This document shows, piece by piece, positions 43,482-52,283 of a DNA stretch of 57,021 nucleotides. The position numbers were made by a program, and so were the translations under genes. Location: positions 1-57,021 of the forward strand of contig CAZCQZ010000009.1 of NCBI GenBank assembly GCA_964500965.1, given 5' to 3'. Source of the stretch: JAISGQ01 sp964500965. Its GTDB lineage: Bacteria; Bacillota; Clostridia; Oscillospirales; Acutalibacteraceae. Position 1 is the first letter of the stretch. The number at the start of each line of letters is the position of its first letter. The notes under the pieces are model-generated. The model saw nothing but the letters and a program-made list of their open reading frames with translations. It had not been told where the DNA came from and did not search any database.

Positions 43482-45342
43482 AATCACTCTGGGTGAAACG
43501 TGGAAGCTGCATTTTCGCGCCTATCGTGATTTGCGAGATTATTGTCCGGGGGTGTTTGCTTCCTCTGTTCTTTACAACGCCGCGAAAGCGGTAAGTCCTT
43601 ATGTTACCGTATGGCTTTCGGCACAGATAATCAATGAGATTGCCGGCTTACGCCGGGAAGATGTGTTGTGGCGGTGGGTAATTATAGCACTTGTATGTTC
43701 TGCGCTTATGACCCTGCTCACGGGAATTTTGGAGCATTGGAAAACCGCGCTTTACGGAAAATACGTCTACAGAAAAGTGCATTTAATGATGAATAAAACA
43801 CTGAGCCTGGATTTTGCCGATGCGGATAAATCCGAGGTGTGCGACCTGCGCTCACAAATCACCGCAAATGAAAACTGGTCGGGCTATGGGATAGAGGCTT
43901 TGTACCGAAATTTTCAAAGCATTACATACGGTATATTCGGCATAATCGGTGCGATTTCGCTTACCGTAACCCTGTTCTTAAAGCCTGTGCCGACTTCGGC
44001 AGGAAAGCTTACCTCGCTCAATCACCCCGGATTTGCAGTGGGCATTGCGGCACTGTTGCTGATTGCAACCTGCATAAGTGCCATGTGCGGCAACAGGTCA
44101 AGCCTGTGCTGGGCAAAGGCTGCGGAAACCTGCACATTCGGCAACAGATTGTTCGGTTATTTCGGCTATCAGGTGCATACGGAATTGCGTAGACATATGG
44201 ACATAAGAATGTATAATCAGCAGGATATTTGCGAAAGTTATTTCATAAAGGGAAATACATTCGGAGCGGACGGTATTTTGGCAAAGACCGCAAAGGGACC
44301 TATGGGCTTGTGGGCGGCAGCGGCATCGGCAATAAGCGCGGTGCTGACCGGTGCGGTATATGTGTTCGTATGCCTGAAAGCATGGGGCGGTGCTTTCGGA
44401 GTAGGCAGCATAACGCAGTATGTCGGTGCGGTAACGGCGTTGTCCGCAAATTTTGCTGTTCTTATCAGAGCAGTCGGAGAGTTTAAAAATAACGTGCCCT
44501 TTATGCGTACAGTCTATGAATATCTCGACATTCCGAACAGCATGTATCAGGGAAGCCTGACAACGGAAAAGCGTTCCGACAGAAAATACGATATTGAATT
44601 TAAAAATGTTTCCTTTAAATACCCAAGCTCCGCTACATGGGCACTGCGCCACGTTAACGTTAAATTTAAGGTTGGAAACAAGCTTGCCATAGTCGGAGAA
44701 AACGGCAGCGGAAAGACCACATTTATCAAGCTGTTGTGTCGCCTTTATGACCCACAGGAGGGTGAAATTCTGCTCAACGGAATTGATATTAAAAAATACA
44801 ATTATCGTGATTACATGGATATTTTTTCCGTTGTTTTTCAGGATTTTCAGCTTGTCTGTCAGCCGCTGGGCGCGAATGTGGCAGGCGCAAGGGAATACGA
44901 CCGCGATAAGGCAGAAAAGGCTCTGACAGACGCAGGCTTCGGAGAAAGACTTTCATCTATGGAAAAGGGGCTTGATACCATGCTCTACAGGGACCTTTCG
45001 GAGGACGGGGTAGAGGTGTCCGGAGGGGAAGCCCAGAAGATTGCCATTGCAAGAGCTTTGTACAAGGACGCTCCCTTTATAATTCTCGATGAGCCTACAG
45101 CCGCCCTTGACCCTATGGCGGAAGCGGAAATATATTCCAAATTCAATGAAATAACAGGAGATAAGACTGCGATATATATAAGCCACCGCTTGTCAAGCTG
45201 CAAATTCTGCGATGAAATAGCAGTGTTCTGTGATGGCTCGGTGGTGCAGTACGGCACTCACGATGAGCTTGTGGCAGATGAAAAAGGCAAGTATCATCAG
45301 CTTTGGAACGCACAGGCGCAGTATTATGCCGAGAATGAATAA
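43462..45342 (+). CDS. ABC exporter, second subunit
   Basis: 626 residues: membrane domain, then ATPase with Walker A GENGSGKTT, VVFQDFQ, signature VSGGEAQK, Walker B IILDEPTAALDP and SHRLSS. The start at 43462 (AGGAGAG upstream) overlaps the first subunit by 20 bases; the longer frame to 43420 runs deeper into that gene. Both subunits have a catalytic Glu after Walker B, so both ATP sites may be active. No small precursor-peptide gene is visible beside the pair. Confidence 0.87.
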   Translation: MVKKSDKITLGETWKLHFRAYRDLRDYCPGVFASSVLYNAAKAVSPYVTVWLSAQIINEIAGLRREDVLWRWVIIALVCSALMTLLTGILEHWKTALYGKYVYRKVHLMMNKTLSLDFADADKSEVCDLRSQITANENWSGYGIEALYRNFQSITYGIFGIIGAISLTVTLFLKPVPTSAGKLTSLNHPGFAVGIAALLLIATCISAMCGNRSSLCWAKAAETCTFGNRLFGYFGYQVHTELRRHMDIRMYNQQDICESYFIKGNTFGADGILAKTAKGPMGLWAAAASAISAVLTGAVYVFVCLKAWGGAFGVGSITQYVGAVTALSANFAVLIRAVGEFKNNVPFMRTVYEYLDIPNSMYQGSLTTEKRSDRKYDIEFKNVSFKYPSSATWALRHVNVKFKVGNKLAIVGENGSGKTTFIKLLCRLYDPQEGEILLNGIDIKKYNYRDYMDIFSVVFQDFQLVCQPLGANVAGAREYDRDKAEKALTDAGFGERLSSMEKGLDTMLYRDLSEDGVEVSGGEAQKIAIARALYKDAPFIILDEPTAALDPMAEAEIYSKFNEITGDKTAIYISHRLSSCKFCDEIAVFCDGSVVQYGTHDELVADEKGKYHQLWNAQAQYYAENE

Positions 45343-45344
45343 GT

Positions 45345-45388
45345 AAAAATCGGCTGTAAAAAACGCAAGTTTTTTACAGCCGATTTTT
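45345..45388. terminator. Bidirectional terminator between the ABC exporter and yitT genes
   Basis: 20-bp perfect stem AAAAATCGGCTGTAAAAAAC / GTTTTTTACAGCCGATTTTT with a GCAA tetraloop (45365-45368). Same family as 11392 and 32682. Confidence 0.92.
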
Positions 45389-45399
45389 TACCGAATGCT

Positions 45400-46284
45400 T
45401 TATTTTTCTTCTTCTTTCATTGGTCTGAAGCCCTCACCGTAAATCTGTGAAGCGTCACCGACCATAATGAAAGCGGTGGGGTCGATTTCGTAAACGATTT
45501 GCTTTAATGTAAAAGCTTCGCTTCTTCTGACCGCACACATGAGAATGTTTTTCTCCTCACCGGAATATGCTCCCTCACCCTTGAGAATCGTTGCACCTCT
45601 GTCCATTTTCGTGATTATGGCAGAGCCGACCTCCTTAGGCTCTTTGGTGACAATAAACATAAGCTTGCCCATATCAAGACCGTCCATTACCTTGTCGATA
45701 ACCTGACCGGTAAGGAATATGGTAATGACCGCCAGCAACGCAAGCTCAATGTCCTTGTAAACGAAAGTCGCACCGGCGACAACGGAAAGGTCGAATATCA
45801 TAATAGCCGTGCCGAGCTTTAGCTGTGGTTTATACTTATTCAGTATTTTTGCGGCGACATCGGTACCGCCGGTAGAGCCGCCGCGCAGATAAATCAGTGA
45901 AAGCCCCGCGCCGGCGAGAACTCCGCCGACAACCGCCGCCAGAAGCGGATTGGAGGTATATTTAAGATGGGGAAGATAAATGTCGATGCCATCTATCATA
46001 AAAGAAGATATGAGCAGGCAGATGACAGACCGCATGGAAAAACGCCAGCCTATCACAAAAAAACCGGCAATAATCAGCGGAGTGTTTATCATAAGAATCA
46101 TCATGCCTATGTGCGTATCAAACAGGTAGTTGAGAACCGTGGCAATACCGGTAACACCGCCGGGCGCAATGTCATTAGGTGCGGTAAAGGTGCTGACGGA
46201 AAGCGCAAAAATGAAACTGCCCAAAACGAAGCAGACAATATCGGAAATAATACCCTTTATCTTTAACTTCAACGGTCTTTCCAT
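45400..46284 (-). CDS. YitT family membrane protein (DUF161/DUF2179)
   Basis: 294 residues: five membrane helices in the first 200 residues with NDIAPGGVTGIATVLNYL, LRGGSTGGTDVAAKIL and the repeat-like LGTAIMIFD, then a soluble DUF2179 domain (KMDRGATILKGEGAYSGEEKNILMCAVRRSEA). Common in Firmicutes; transport role unproven. Last gene of the rplU-obg cluster direction. Confidence 0.88.
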   Translation of the reverse strand: MERPLKLKIKGIISDIVCFVLGSFIFALSVSTFTAPNDIAPGGVTGIATVLNYLFDTHIGMMILMINTPLIIAGFFVIGWRFSMRSVICLLISSFMIDGIDIYLPHLKYTSNPLLAAVVGGVLAGAGLSLIYLRGGSTGGTDVAAKILNKYKPQLKLGTAIMIFDLSVVAGATFVYKDIELALLAVITIFLTGQVIDKVMDGLDMGKLMFIVTKEPKEVGSAIITKMDRGATILKGEGAYSGEEKNILMCAVRRSEAFTLKQIVYEIDPTAFIMVGDASQIYGEGFRPMKEEEK

Positions 46285-46298
46285 ATAAAAAGCCTCTC

Positions 46299-46697
46299 TT
46301 ATTCGTTGTTTTGTGTAATCACATTAAACAGCTCCCGAATGCGCTCGGAACAGCCGTTTATGTAAAGCCAGCCGAACAGTGCTTCCAAAGCAGTGGCATT
46401 GTGATAATCGGCATTGCTTGAATTTTTCGGCGTGTGAGTCGTGTGAAGATTACGACCGCGGCGGCATATGTCCTGTTCGCTTTCGGTAAGCAGGGGGAAT
46501 ATCAGCTCAAGCGCATCGGATTGAGCTTCGCATCGTACCTGGCGTACACTTTGGGAGTGGAGCTTGCTTGACGGGCAGTTGCCCTGACAAAGCAGGCTTT
46601 CCCGTGAAAGCAGGGAATAAACGGCGTCACCGATAAATGCAAGCGCAGACGGACTGTAGCTTTTGGGATTGCAGGGAATATCAAGCAGTCTGCTCAA
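46299..46697 (-). CDS. mrnC: Mini-ribonuclease III
   Basis: 132 residues: a lone RNase III catalytic domain without dsRNA-binding domain. PSALAFIGDAVYSLLSRE holds the first catalytic acid, and NATALEALFGWLYINGC the second. It matures the ends of 23S rRNA with L3 as helper in B. subtilis. TTG start with AAGGGGG upstream, 15 bases after obg; such linkage with obg rather than cysS is a little unusual but fits ribosome assembly. Confidence 0.92.
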   Translation of the reverse strand: MSRLLDIPCNPKSYSPSALAFIGDAVYSLLSRESLLCQGNCPSSKLHSQSVRQVRCEAQSDALELIFPLLTESEQDICRRGRNLHTTHTPKNSSNADYHNATALEALFGWLYINGCSERIRELFNVITQNNE

Positions 46698-46712
46698 ATC
46701 AATGCCCCCTTA

Positions 46713-47984
46713 TCAGAATATGAAATCAAATTCAAGATTGTAAATGGAAACAGTATCTTTTTCTTTAATTCCGGCTTTTACAAGAGCATCAATAACGCCG
46801 GTCTGAGTGAGAACTCTTTCAAAATAGGAAAGAGATTCGTAATCGTCAAAATCTATTCGGCGCATTACATCAAGCAGCCATTCGCCCTCAACGAAGTAAA
46901 CACCGTCATGAACGGAGATGCTTACCGAGCGGTCGGTAATTTCATTGATGTCAGGTTCGGGCATAGGCTCAGGCTCGTATCTTGTAACAGGCGGAAGCGT
47001 AGAAAGCATCTCGGTTATTTTGTTTAAAAGCTCGTCCGTACCAACGTTGATAGGTGCCATAATAGTAAAGCACTGATAGCCGTTGTCCGCACAGTATTTT
47101 TCAAAATCCGCAATCTGCTCGTCGGTTGCAAGGTCGGATTTATTTGCCGCAACAATCATGGGGCGTTCCGCCAAATCTTCGCTGTAATTGCGAAGCTCTT
47201 TGTTGATAAGCTCAAAATCGCTTATTGGGTCACGTCCCTCACTGCCGGCAACGTCCACCACGTGTACAAGCAGACGGCAACGGTCAACGTGACGTAAAAA
47301 CTGATGTCCAAGCCCCAGACCCTCACTTGCGCCCTCAATAAGTCCCGGAATATCCGCCATAACAAAGCTTACGCCCTCGCCACGGCGAACAACTCCCAAA
47401 TTCGGGGTAATAGTTGTGAAGTGGTAGTTTTTAATCTCCGGCTTTGCTTCGCTGACGGCGGCAATAAGAGAGGATTTTCCCACATTCGGAAATCCTACCA
47501 GACCGACATCGGCAAGAAGTTTAAGCTCTAGACGAATGACCATTTCCTCTCCCGGTGTGCCGGGCTTTGAAAAACGGGGAGCTTGTCTTGTGGGTGTGGC
47601 AAAATGAGTGTTGCCCCAGCCGCCACGACCGCCTCTTGCTATGATTTTCGGCTCTGCATCGGACATATCCGCAATTATTCTGCCGGATTCATCATCAAGC
47701 ACGAGAGTGCCCTGGGGAACTCTGATGATAAGGTCTTTTCCGTTTTTGCCGAAGCAACGACCGCCTTTTCCGCTTTCGCCGTTTTCGGCGGCATATTTTC
47801 TTTTATACCGAAAATCGGAGAGCGTGGAAAGGTTGGTATCCACCTGAAAAACAATATTTCCGCCCTTTCCGCCGTCACCGCCGTCAGGACCGCCGGAAGC
47901 TATATATTTTTCACGATGAAAGGAAACGGCACCGTCGCCGCCTTTACCGGCTTTTATGCTGATTTTCGCGGTATCAATAAACAT
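46713..47984 (-). CDS. obgE: GTPase Obg
   Basis: 423 residues: glycine-rich Obg fold (1-160: GGKGGNIVFQVD, GRGGWGNTHFATPTRQAP), GTPase domain with G1 GFPNVGKSS, G3 DIPGL, G4 NKSD, and the C-terminal OCT domain (VEGEWLLDVMRRIDFDDYESLSYFERVL). Needed for 50S assembly and stress responses. Preceded by a structured leader. Confidence 0.97.
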   Translation of the reverse strand: MFIDTAKISIKAGKGGDGAVSFHREKYIASGGPDGGDGGKGGNIVFQVDTNLSTLSDFRYKRKYAAENGESGKGGRCFGKNGKDLIIRVPQGTLVLDDESGRIIADMSDAEPKIIARGGRGGWGNTHFATPTRQAPRFSKPGTPGEEMVIRLELKLLADVGLVGFPNVGKSSLIAAVSEAKPEIKNYHFTTITPNLGVVRRGEGVSFVMADIPGLIEGASEGLGLGHQFLRHVDRCRLLVHVVDVAGSEGRDPISDFELINKELRNYSEDLAERPMIVAANKSDLATDEQIADFEKYCADNGYQCFTIMAPINVGTDELLNKITEMLSTLPPVTRYEPEPMPEPDINEITDRSVSISVHDGVYFVEGEWLLDVMRRIDFDDYESLSYFERVLTQTGVIDALVKAGIKEKDTVSIYNLEFDFIF

Positions 47985-48024
47985 AAATTCACCTCAATTG
48001 TGAAAAATCCAATGCGCTGTATCG

Positions 48025-48071
48025 GCTTTGCCAAAAGACTTCCGGCAAAGCGCGACAGCTTTTCTCTGTCG
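48025..48071 (-). promoter_or_regulatory. Two tandem hairpins in the obg leader
   Basis: On the minus strand CGACAG/CTGTCG (48053-48071) and GCTTTGCC/GGCAAAGC (48025-48051). They lie in the 219-base gap between rpmA and obg; the rest of that gap holds the rpmA terminator and no gene. The role, perhaps as RNA-processing or protein-binding sites, is unknown. Confidence 0.45.
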
Positions 48072-48164
48072 AAATTATTCTCGCTTTTCGTGGCATTATC
48101 AGCTCGCCCGACCGATAGGCTTCGCTTTTTCAAGTGCTCTTTTCCGATGTAATATACTAAAACT

Positions 48165-48194
48165 CAAGAAAAAAACCGAGGCTCAAGCCCCGGT
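48165..48194 (-). terminator. Terminator after rpmA
   Basis: Stem AAACCGAGGC / GCCCCGGTTT (48171-48194, one mismatch) with TCAA loop; T7 on the minus strand. Confidence 0.82.
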
Positions 48195-48203
48195 TTAAAT
48201 TCA

Positions 48204-48488
48204 TTACTGCTCAACAGGATAAACGCTTGCCTTCTTGCGGTCTTTGCCGAGCCTCTCAAATCTGAGAACGCCGTCAACCTTTGCATAGAGGGTATCATCG
48301 GAGCCGATGCCTACGTTCTCACCCGGATGAATGTGGGTACCTCTCTGTCTGTAAAGAACGTTTCCTGCCAGAACAAACTGACCGTCAGCTCTTTTTGCAC
48401 CCAGTCGCTTGGATTCGGATTCACGACCGTTTTTGGTCGAGCCCATTCCCTTTTTATGAGCGAACAGCTGTATATTAATCTTCAGCAT
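48204..48488 (-). CDS. rpmA: 50S ribosomal protein L27 with cleavable leader
   Basis: 94 residues. The N-terminus MLKINIQLFA precedes HKKGMGSTKNGRESESKRLG; this is the Firmicutes-type leader that the protease Prp must remove to expose the functional N-terminus at the peptidyl-transferase centre. The gene overlaps prp by 14 bases. Confidence 0.97.
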   Translation of the reverse strand: MLKINIQLFAHKKGMGSTKNGRESESKRLGAKRADGQFVLAGNVLYRQRGTHIHPGENVGIGSDDTLYAKVDGVLRFERLGKDRKKASVYPVEQ

Positions 48489-48813
48489 TATACTGCACCT
48501 CCATGTCGTTTAAAGATATGTTATCGCCGTAATCCTCGGCAAGAGAAGTAAAATGAAGTCTCAAGCCGTTAAGAATATCGGCGCAGTGCTCAAGGTCCTC
48601 TTCGGGAATCACGAGCATCATGTAGCCCTCGTCAACCTCAATATCCGCATCGACATGAAGAATGTCGGTAATGGTATTTGCGACGAGATAGGCTGCGGAG
48701 GAGAGGGCGGCACAAAGAACAGCCTCACCCTCAATTTGCGAATCGTCTGCATGACCGCTCATTTCAAAGCCTGCCAGCAGCTTTCCGCTGTAAAGAAAAT
48801 TGATTTCAGTCAT
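48475..48813 (-). CDS. prp: Ribosomal-processing cysteine protease Prp
   Basis: 112 residues (YsxB/DUF464). Catalytic pair His21 (SGHAD) and Cys34 (AVLCAALS) are present at the expected distance. It cuts the L27 leader. It sits between rplU (1-base overlap) and rpmA (14-base overlap), so enzyme and substrate are translationally coupled. Confidence 0.94.
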   Translation of the reverse strand: MTEINFLYSGKLLAGFEMSGHADDSQIEGEAVLCAALSSAAYLVANTITDILHVDADIEVDEGYMMLVIPEEDLEHCADILNGLRLHFTSLAEDYGDNISLNDMEVQYNAED

Positions 48814-49121
48814 TATGCGTTGATAGCGGTAATCTGTACCTTGGTGTAGGGCTGTCTGTGACCCTTTCTCTTAGCATAACCTTTCTTGGGCTTGTAAGTG
48901 AAGATGTTGACCTTCTTGCCCTTGCCGTTCTTGAGAACCTTTGCGGTTACGCTTGCGGAATCAACATAGGGAGCGCCGACGGTGATACCGTCCTCGGAGC
49001 CGAGAGCCATTACCTTAAAGGAAACCTCTTCCTCTGCCTGAGCATCGAGAAGCTCTACATAAATCTCGTCGCCCTGCTCAACCTTATACTGCTTACCGCC
49101 GGTTACGATGATAGCGTACAT
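48813..49121 (-). CDS. rplU: 50S ribosomal protein L21
   Basis: 102 residues. MYAIIVTGGKQYKVEQGDEI at the start and KPKKGYAKRKGHRQPYTKVQI at the end are family hallmarks. First gene of the L21-Prp-L27 unit; preceded by a leader typical for this operon. Confidence 0.98.
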   Translation of the reverse strand: MYAIIVTGGKQYKVEQGDEIYVELLDAQAEEEVSFKVMALGSEDGITVGAPYVDSASVTAKVLKNGKGKKVNIFTYKPKKGYAKRKGHRQPYTKVQITAINA

Positions 49122-49200
49122 GAGTTTTGCACCTGCCTTATTATCAGTCTCGCTGCCTTACCTAGGTGAGCCTTAGCTACTTTAACCCGGAGCATGCGGC
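49122..49200 (-). promoter_or_regulatory. L21 ribosomal leader
   Basis: On the minus strand the mRNA leader reads CCGCATGCTCCGG, then AGCTAAGGCTCACCTAGGT and GCAGCGAGACTG before the start codon. The strings and the place agree with the Firmicutes L21 leader, which is thought to bind a ribosomal protein for autoregulation. Family match is from memory. Confidence 0.6.
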
Positions 49201-49206
49201 TGAAAT

Positions 49207-49235
49207 ATAATACCATAAAGCAACGCCGTTGTCAA
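49207..49235 (-). promoter_or_regulatory. Promoter of the rplU-prp-rpmA operon
   Basis: Minus strand TTGACA (49230-49235), 17-base spacer, TATTAT (49207-49212). Confidence 0.87.
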
Positions 49236-49296
49236 CAATTTCAAAAAGAAATATTTGTGCCGCAGGACCTTTTGACAATCCTGCGGCACACTTCGG

Positions 49297-50580
49297 TTAT
49301 TCCGTTATTTCGGTTTCGTAGGAAATTACGCTATCGCCAAGCAACTGTACCTGAACCTTATAGGTCATCGCTTCCTCTGTTTCGCTCTTTTTCTTGCGGT
49401 ACAGCGTAAGCTCTATCACATCGTCAACCTTGTGTTCATTGAGAATAAGCGTCAAATCTCCGATGCTTGTGATTGTCACGCCGTCAATTTCCGTTATAAT
49501 ATCATAAATTTCCACCTTGCCCACAAGGTCGGAGTTTCCGGCAAGAGACACTATGCGAACACCCTGCGGTATACCGTAATATGTCGATTCGTCTTCGTCT
49601 ACCGTCTGACATTTCATGCCCAACGCGGGTCTTTCGATATAGCCCTTATTCCGAAGCTGTTCGATAATATCGAGTATGGAATCCATGGGTATGGCAAAGC
49701 CCATGCCCTCATAGCCGTCCATTACGATTTTGGCGGTATTGATGCCTATTACCTGACCGTACATATTTACCAGCGGCCCACCGGAATTACCGGGGTTAAT
49801 TGCGGCGTTAGTCTGAATGTACTTTGTCGCTGTTTCGGTATCGTCAATAACTCTGTCAAGTCCCGAAACAATACCGTTGGTGACTGTTCCGGCATAGGCT
49901 TCGTCCAGAGGCGTACCGATGGCGACAACCTCATCGCCTACTACCAGAGCATTTGAATTGCCGATTTCGGCGGCAATAAGACCGGTAACTTCGATTTTCA
50001 AAAGCGCAACATCGCTTTTTTCGTCATATCCGATTACTTCCGCGGGATATTCACCCTCATGACCGTAAACCTTAACGGTTATTCTCAAATCCGGATAATC
50101 CTCATCGTAAATAACGTGAGCGTTTGTAACTATATAACCGTCATCGCTGAGAATTATGCCCGAACCGCCGCCATAGGACGATCTGTAATAATACGAAAGA
50201 ACCGTACACACCGACGGTTGGAGTTTCTCTGCCACCTGCGCATAGGAAAGACGCGCGTTGGGGTCGGCAGGGACAGTCGTATCGGTCACGGGACTGTCTT
50301 TGAGATTGTCGATTATGTCTCCGACATCGCTTTCAATGTCGTTTGCATTGTTGTTGTTCGCTGTCGCAGTCGATGACGAATTTCCGTGGGCTATACCGGC
50401 TCTGACGCCTAATCCATATGCGGCAAATCCCACAGCCCCGGCCATTATCGCAGTGACCAGTACGCCTATGAATATTCCGAGCCAAATTTTACTGCCGCTT
50501 TTTTTCTTCGTTTCAGTCGGCGCAATCTGATAATAGTTGACCGGCTGTCCGTTTTGACCCTCATTGTACCCGTTGTTCAT
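49297..50580 (-). CDS. HtrA/DegP-like membrane-anchored serine protease
   Basis: 427 residues: cytoplasmic Asn/Gln-rich tail, one membrane helix (about 35-60, IWLGIFIGVLVTAIMAGAVGF), Ser/Asn linker, trypsin-like domain with His (VTNAHVI), Asp (DVALLKI) and Ser (NPGNSGGPL), and a C-terminal PDZ domain (VRIVSLAGNSDLVGKVEIYDIITEIDG). It degrades damaged exported proteins. The ATG at 50580 is 13 bases from AAAGGAGG, a long spacing; the frame extends to 50628 without a better site. Follows a two-component system that probably controls it. Confidence 0.92.
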   Translation of the reverse strand: MNNGYNEGQNGQPVNYYQIAPTETKKKSGSKIWLGIFIGVLVTAIMAGAVGFAAYGLGVRAGIAHGNSSSTATANNNNANDIESDVGDIIDNLKDSPVTDTTVPADPNARLSYAQVAEKLQPSVCTVLSYYYRSSYGGGSGIILSDDGYIVTNAHVIYDEDYPDLRITVKVYGHEGEYPAEVIGYDEKSDVALLKIEVTGLIAAEIGNSNALVVGDEVVAIGTPLDEAYAGTVTNGIVSGLDRVIDDTETATKYIQTNAAINPGNSGGPLVNMYGQVIGINTAKIVMDGYEGMGFAIPMDSILDIIEQLRNKGYIERPALGMKCQTVDEDESTYYGIPQGVRIVSLAGNSDLVGKVEIYDIITEIDGVTITSIGDLTLILNEHKVDDVIELTLYRKKKSETEEAMTYKVQVQLLGDSVISYETEITE

Positions 50581-50648
50581 AATAGGAAAACGACCTCCTT
50601 TATAATTACCCGTGCGGCAAAGCCGCAAAAATTGTAAAAAAACTTATG

Positions 50649-52283
50649 CTAAACCTGTGCAGGCGGCCCCGATACAGGCAGATAAAACTCAAATTCGCAA
50701 TGGCTTCCTTCTTCGCTTCTGGCTTCAATTTTACCGCCGTGCAGGGTTATAATGGTTTTTACAATGTAAAGTCCGAGCCCTACGCCTGTTTTATCCTGAC
50801 TTCTGCTCTTGTCAGTTTTATAAAACCGGTCAAATATATGTGCCAAATCAGTTGACGGTATTCCCATTCCACTGTTACGAATTGTCACATATATATCGTT
50901 TGCACGTTGCCGAATACGAATTTTGATATAGCCGCCCTCGTTTGTGAACTTAACGGCATTTTCAACAAGATTATATACAACCTGATGAATAAGATCCTGG
51001 TCACCCCGGACATACATCTGGTGCAAATCTTCCATGCCGAGAATTTCGATTCTCTTTTCGTCAATCTTCTGTTCAAAAGAAAGAAGCGTTGTGAACACCG
51101 TGTCCGTAATATTGAATTTTGAAACGTTCAGCTTCATTTCTCCGCTGTCAATACGGCTCAGCGACAGCATTGAACGCACAAGACGTGCCAGTCTTTTGGT
51201 TTCGGTGGAAACGATGCGCAAATACTGCGACTGCTTATCGGGCGGAATTGTTCCGTCCAAAATGCCGTCGATAAAGCCGGAAATAGTCTGCATGGGAGTT
51301 TTCAGCTCATGGGAAACGTTTGCGATAAAGCTTCGGTGCATCTTTTCGCTGGCGGCAATTGCTTCCGCCATTTCGTTAAACGCCTGGGCAAGCTGACCTA
51401 CCTCGTTATTGCTCTTGTACCGCACCCTTGCTCCGTAATCGCCGGTTGCAAAACGCGCCACGGTATGAGCCATCTGCCGCAGAGGACGTACCTGCTGATA
51501 GGTTATCATATAAACGGCTATCAGAGAAACAGCCGCCGCCGCAATAATAACAATCGCTACGACTCTTACTACGTCACTGCGGAAAGCCTTTACGCTCTGC
51601 GCAGATGATGCGGCGAAAACAAAGGCAACTATTTCGTCCTCATTAAACTCGTTTTTCGCCATTATCGGTATGCCGACTATAAAGTGGTCATCGGAATAAA
51701 TATCCGAAAGCGTACCGGTGGTGCGATATTCGGCAGTTCTGGCAGCCTGTTCCACAAGTCCTGCCGGGAGCTGGCCTCTGTGGCGGCAGGTGACTTCAAC
51801 CTCGTCAACGGAATCGTTACCGTCGGCGTCGGGCTGCTGTTCATCTGTGCTATCGGTGTCCTCCGTTATGGGCACCTGCATATCCTCCGAGCAAATCAAA
51901 ACCTCTCCCTGTGCGCTTACGATAAATACGTCCGACTGTATTGATTCACCGATTACTATTATTGCCGTGCGAAGATTATCAATATAGTTTTCGCTGATAC
52001 TGTATGTGACCCGGGGCAATTCATCGGGGTCTTCCGACGGCACTGCGGTACGCTCAAAATACCTTGACGCGGTAGCCGAAACGCTGCGCGCGTTCTCAGC
52101 CAAAAGCTCCTGCTGTTCGGATTCCCAGCGGCGGCTGACGAAATTCGTTACCAGCACACCGAGAATAATAAAGCCGATTATTAGCGTAAGCGACGTGACG
52201 GCAAGGTACTTTGTGAAAATAGTCCGGGAAAGCTCTTTTTTGATTTTTCTGAAAAAATTTATTATGCTTTCGGTTACTCTCAC
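50649..52283 (-). CDS. Membrane sensor histidine kinase
   Basis: 544 residues: two membrane helices (about 25-50 and 243-268) around a 190-residue extracellular sensor, HAMP (RPLRQMAHTVARFATGDYGA), HisKA with NVSHELKTPMQ, and HATPase with N-box VYNLVENAVKF and G-box GVGLGLYIVK. The sensor contains an acidic insert (EDTDSTDEQQPDADGNDSVDE). GTG start overlaps the regulator by four bases. Confidence 0.93.
   Translation of the reverse strand: MRVTESIINFFRKIKKELSRTIFTKYLAVTSLTLIIGFIILGVLVTNFVSRRWESEQQELLAENARSVSATASRYFERTAVPSEDPDELPRVTYSISENYIDNLRTAIIVIGESIQSDVFIVSAQGEVLICSEDMQVPITEDTDSTDEQQPDADGNDSVDEVEVTCRHRGQLPAGLVEQAARTAEYRTTGTLSDIYSDDHFIVGIPIMAKNEFNEDEIVAFVFAASSAQSVKAFRSDVVRVVAIVIIAAAAVSLIAVYMITYQQVRPLRQMAHTVARFATGDYGARVRYKSNNEVGQLAQAFNEMAEAIAASEKMHRSFIANVSHELKTPMQTISGFIDGILDGTIPPDKQSQYLRIVSTETKRLARLVRSMLSLSRIDSGEMKLNVSKFNITDTVFTTLLSFEQKIDEKRIEILGMEDLHQMYVRGDQDLIHQVVYNLVENAVKFTNEGGYIKIRIRQRANDIYVTIRNSGMGIPSTDLAHIFDRFYKTDKSRSQDKTGVGLGLYIVKTIITLHGGKIEARSEEGSHCEFEFYLPVSGPPAQV

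Noticed and set aside
47583..48152. 189-codon plus-strand frame over obg and its leader
   Set aside because: Mostly antisense to the glycine-rich Obg domain; no start signals.
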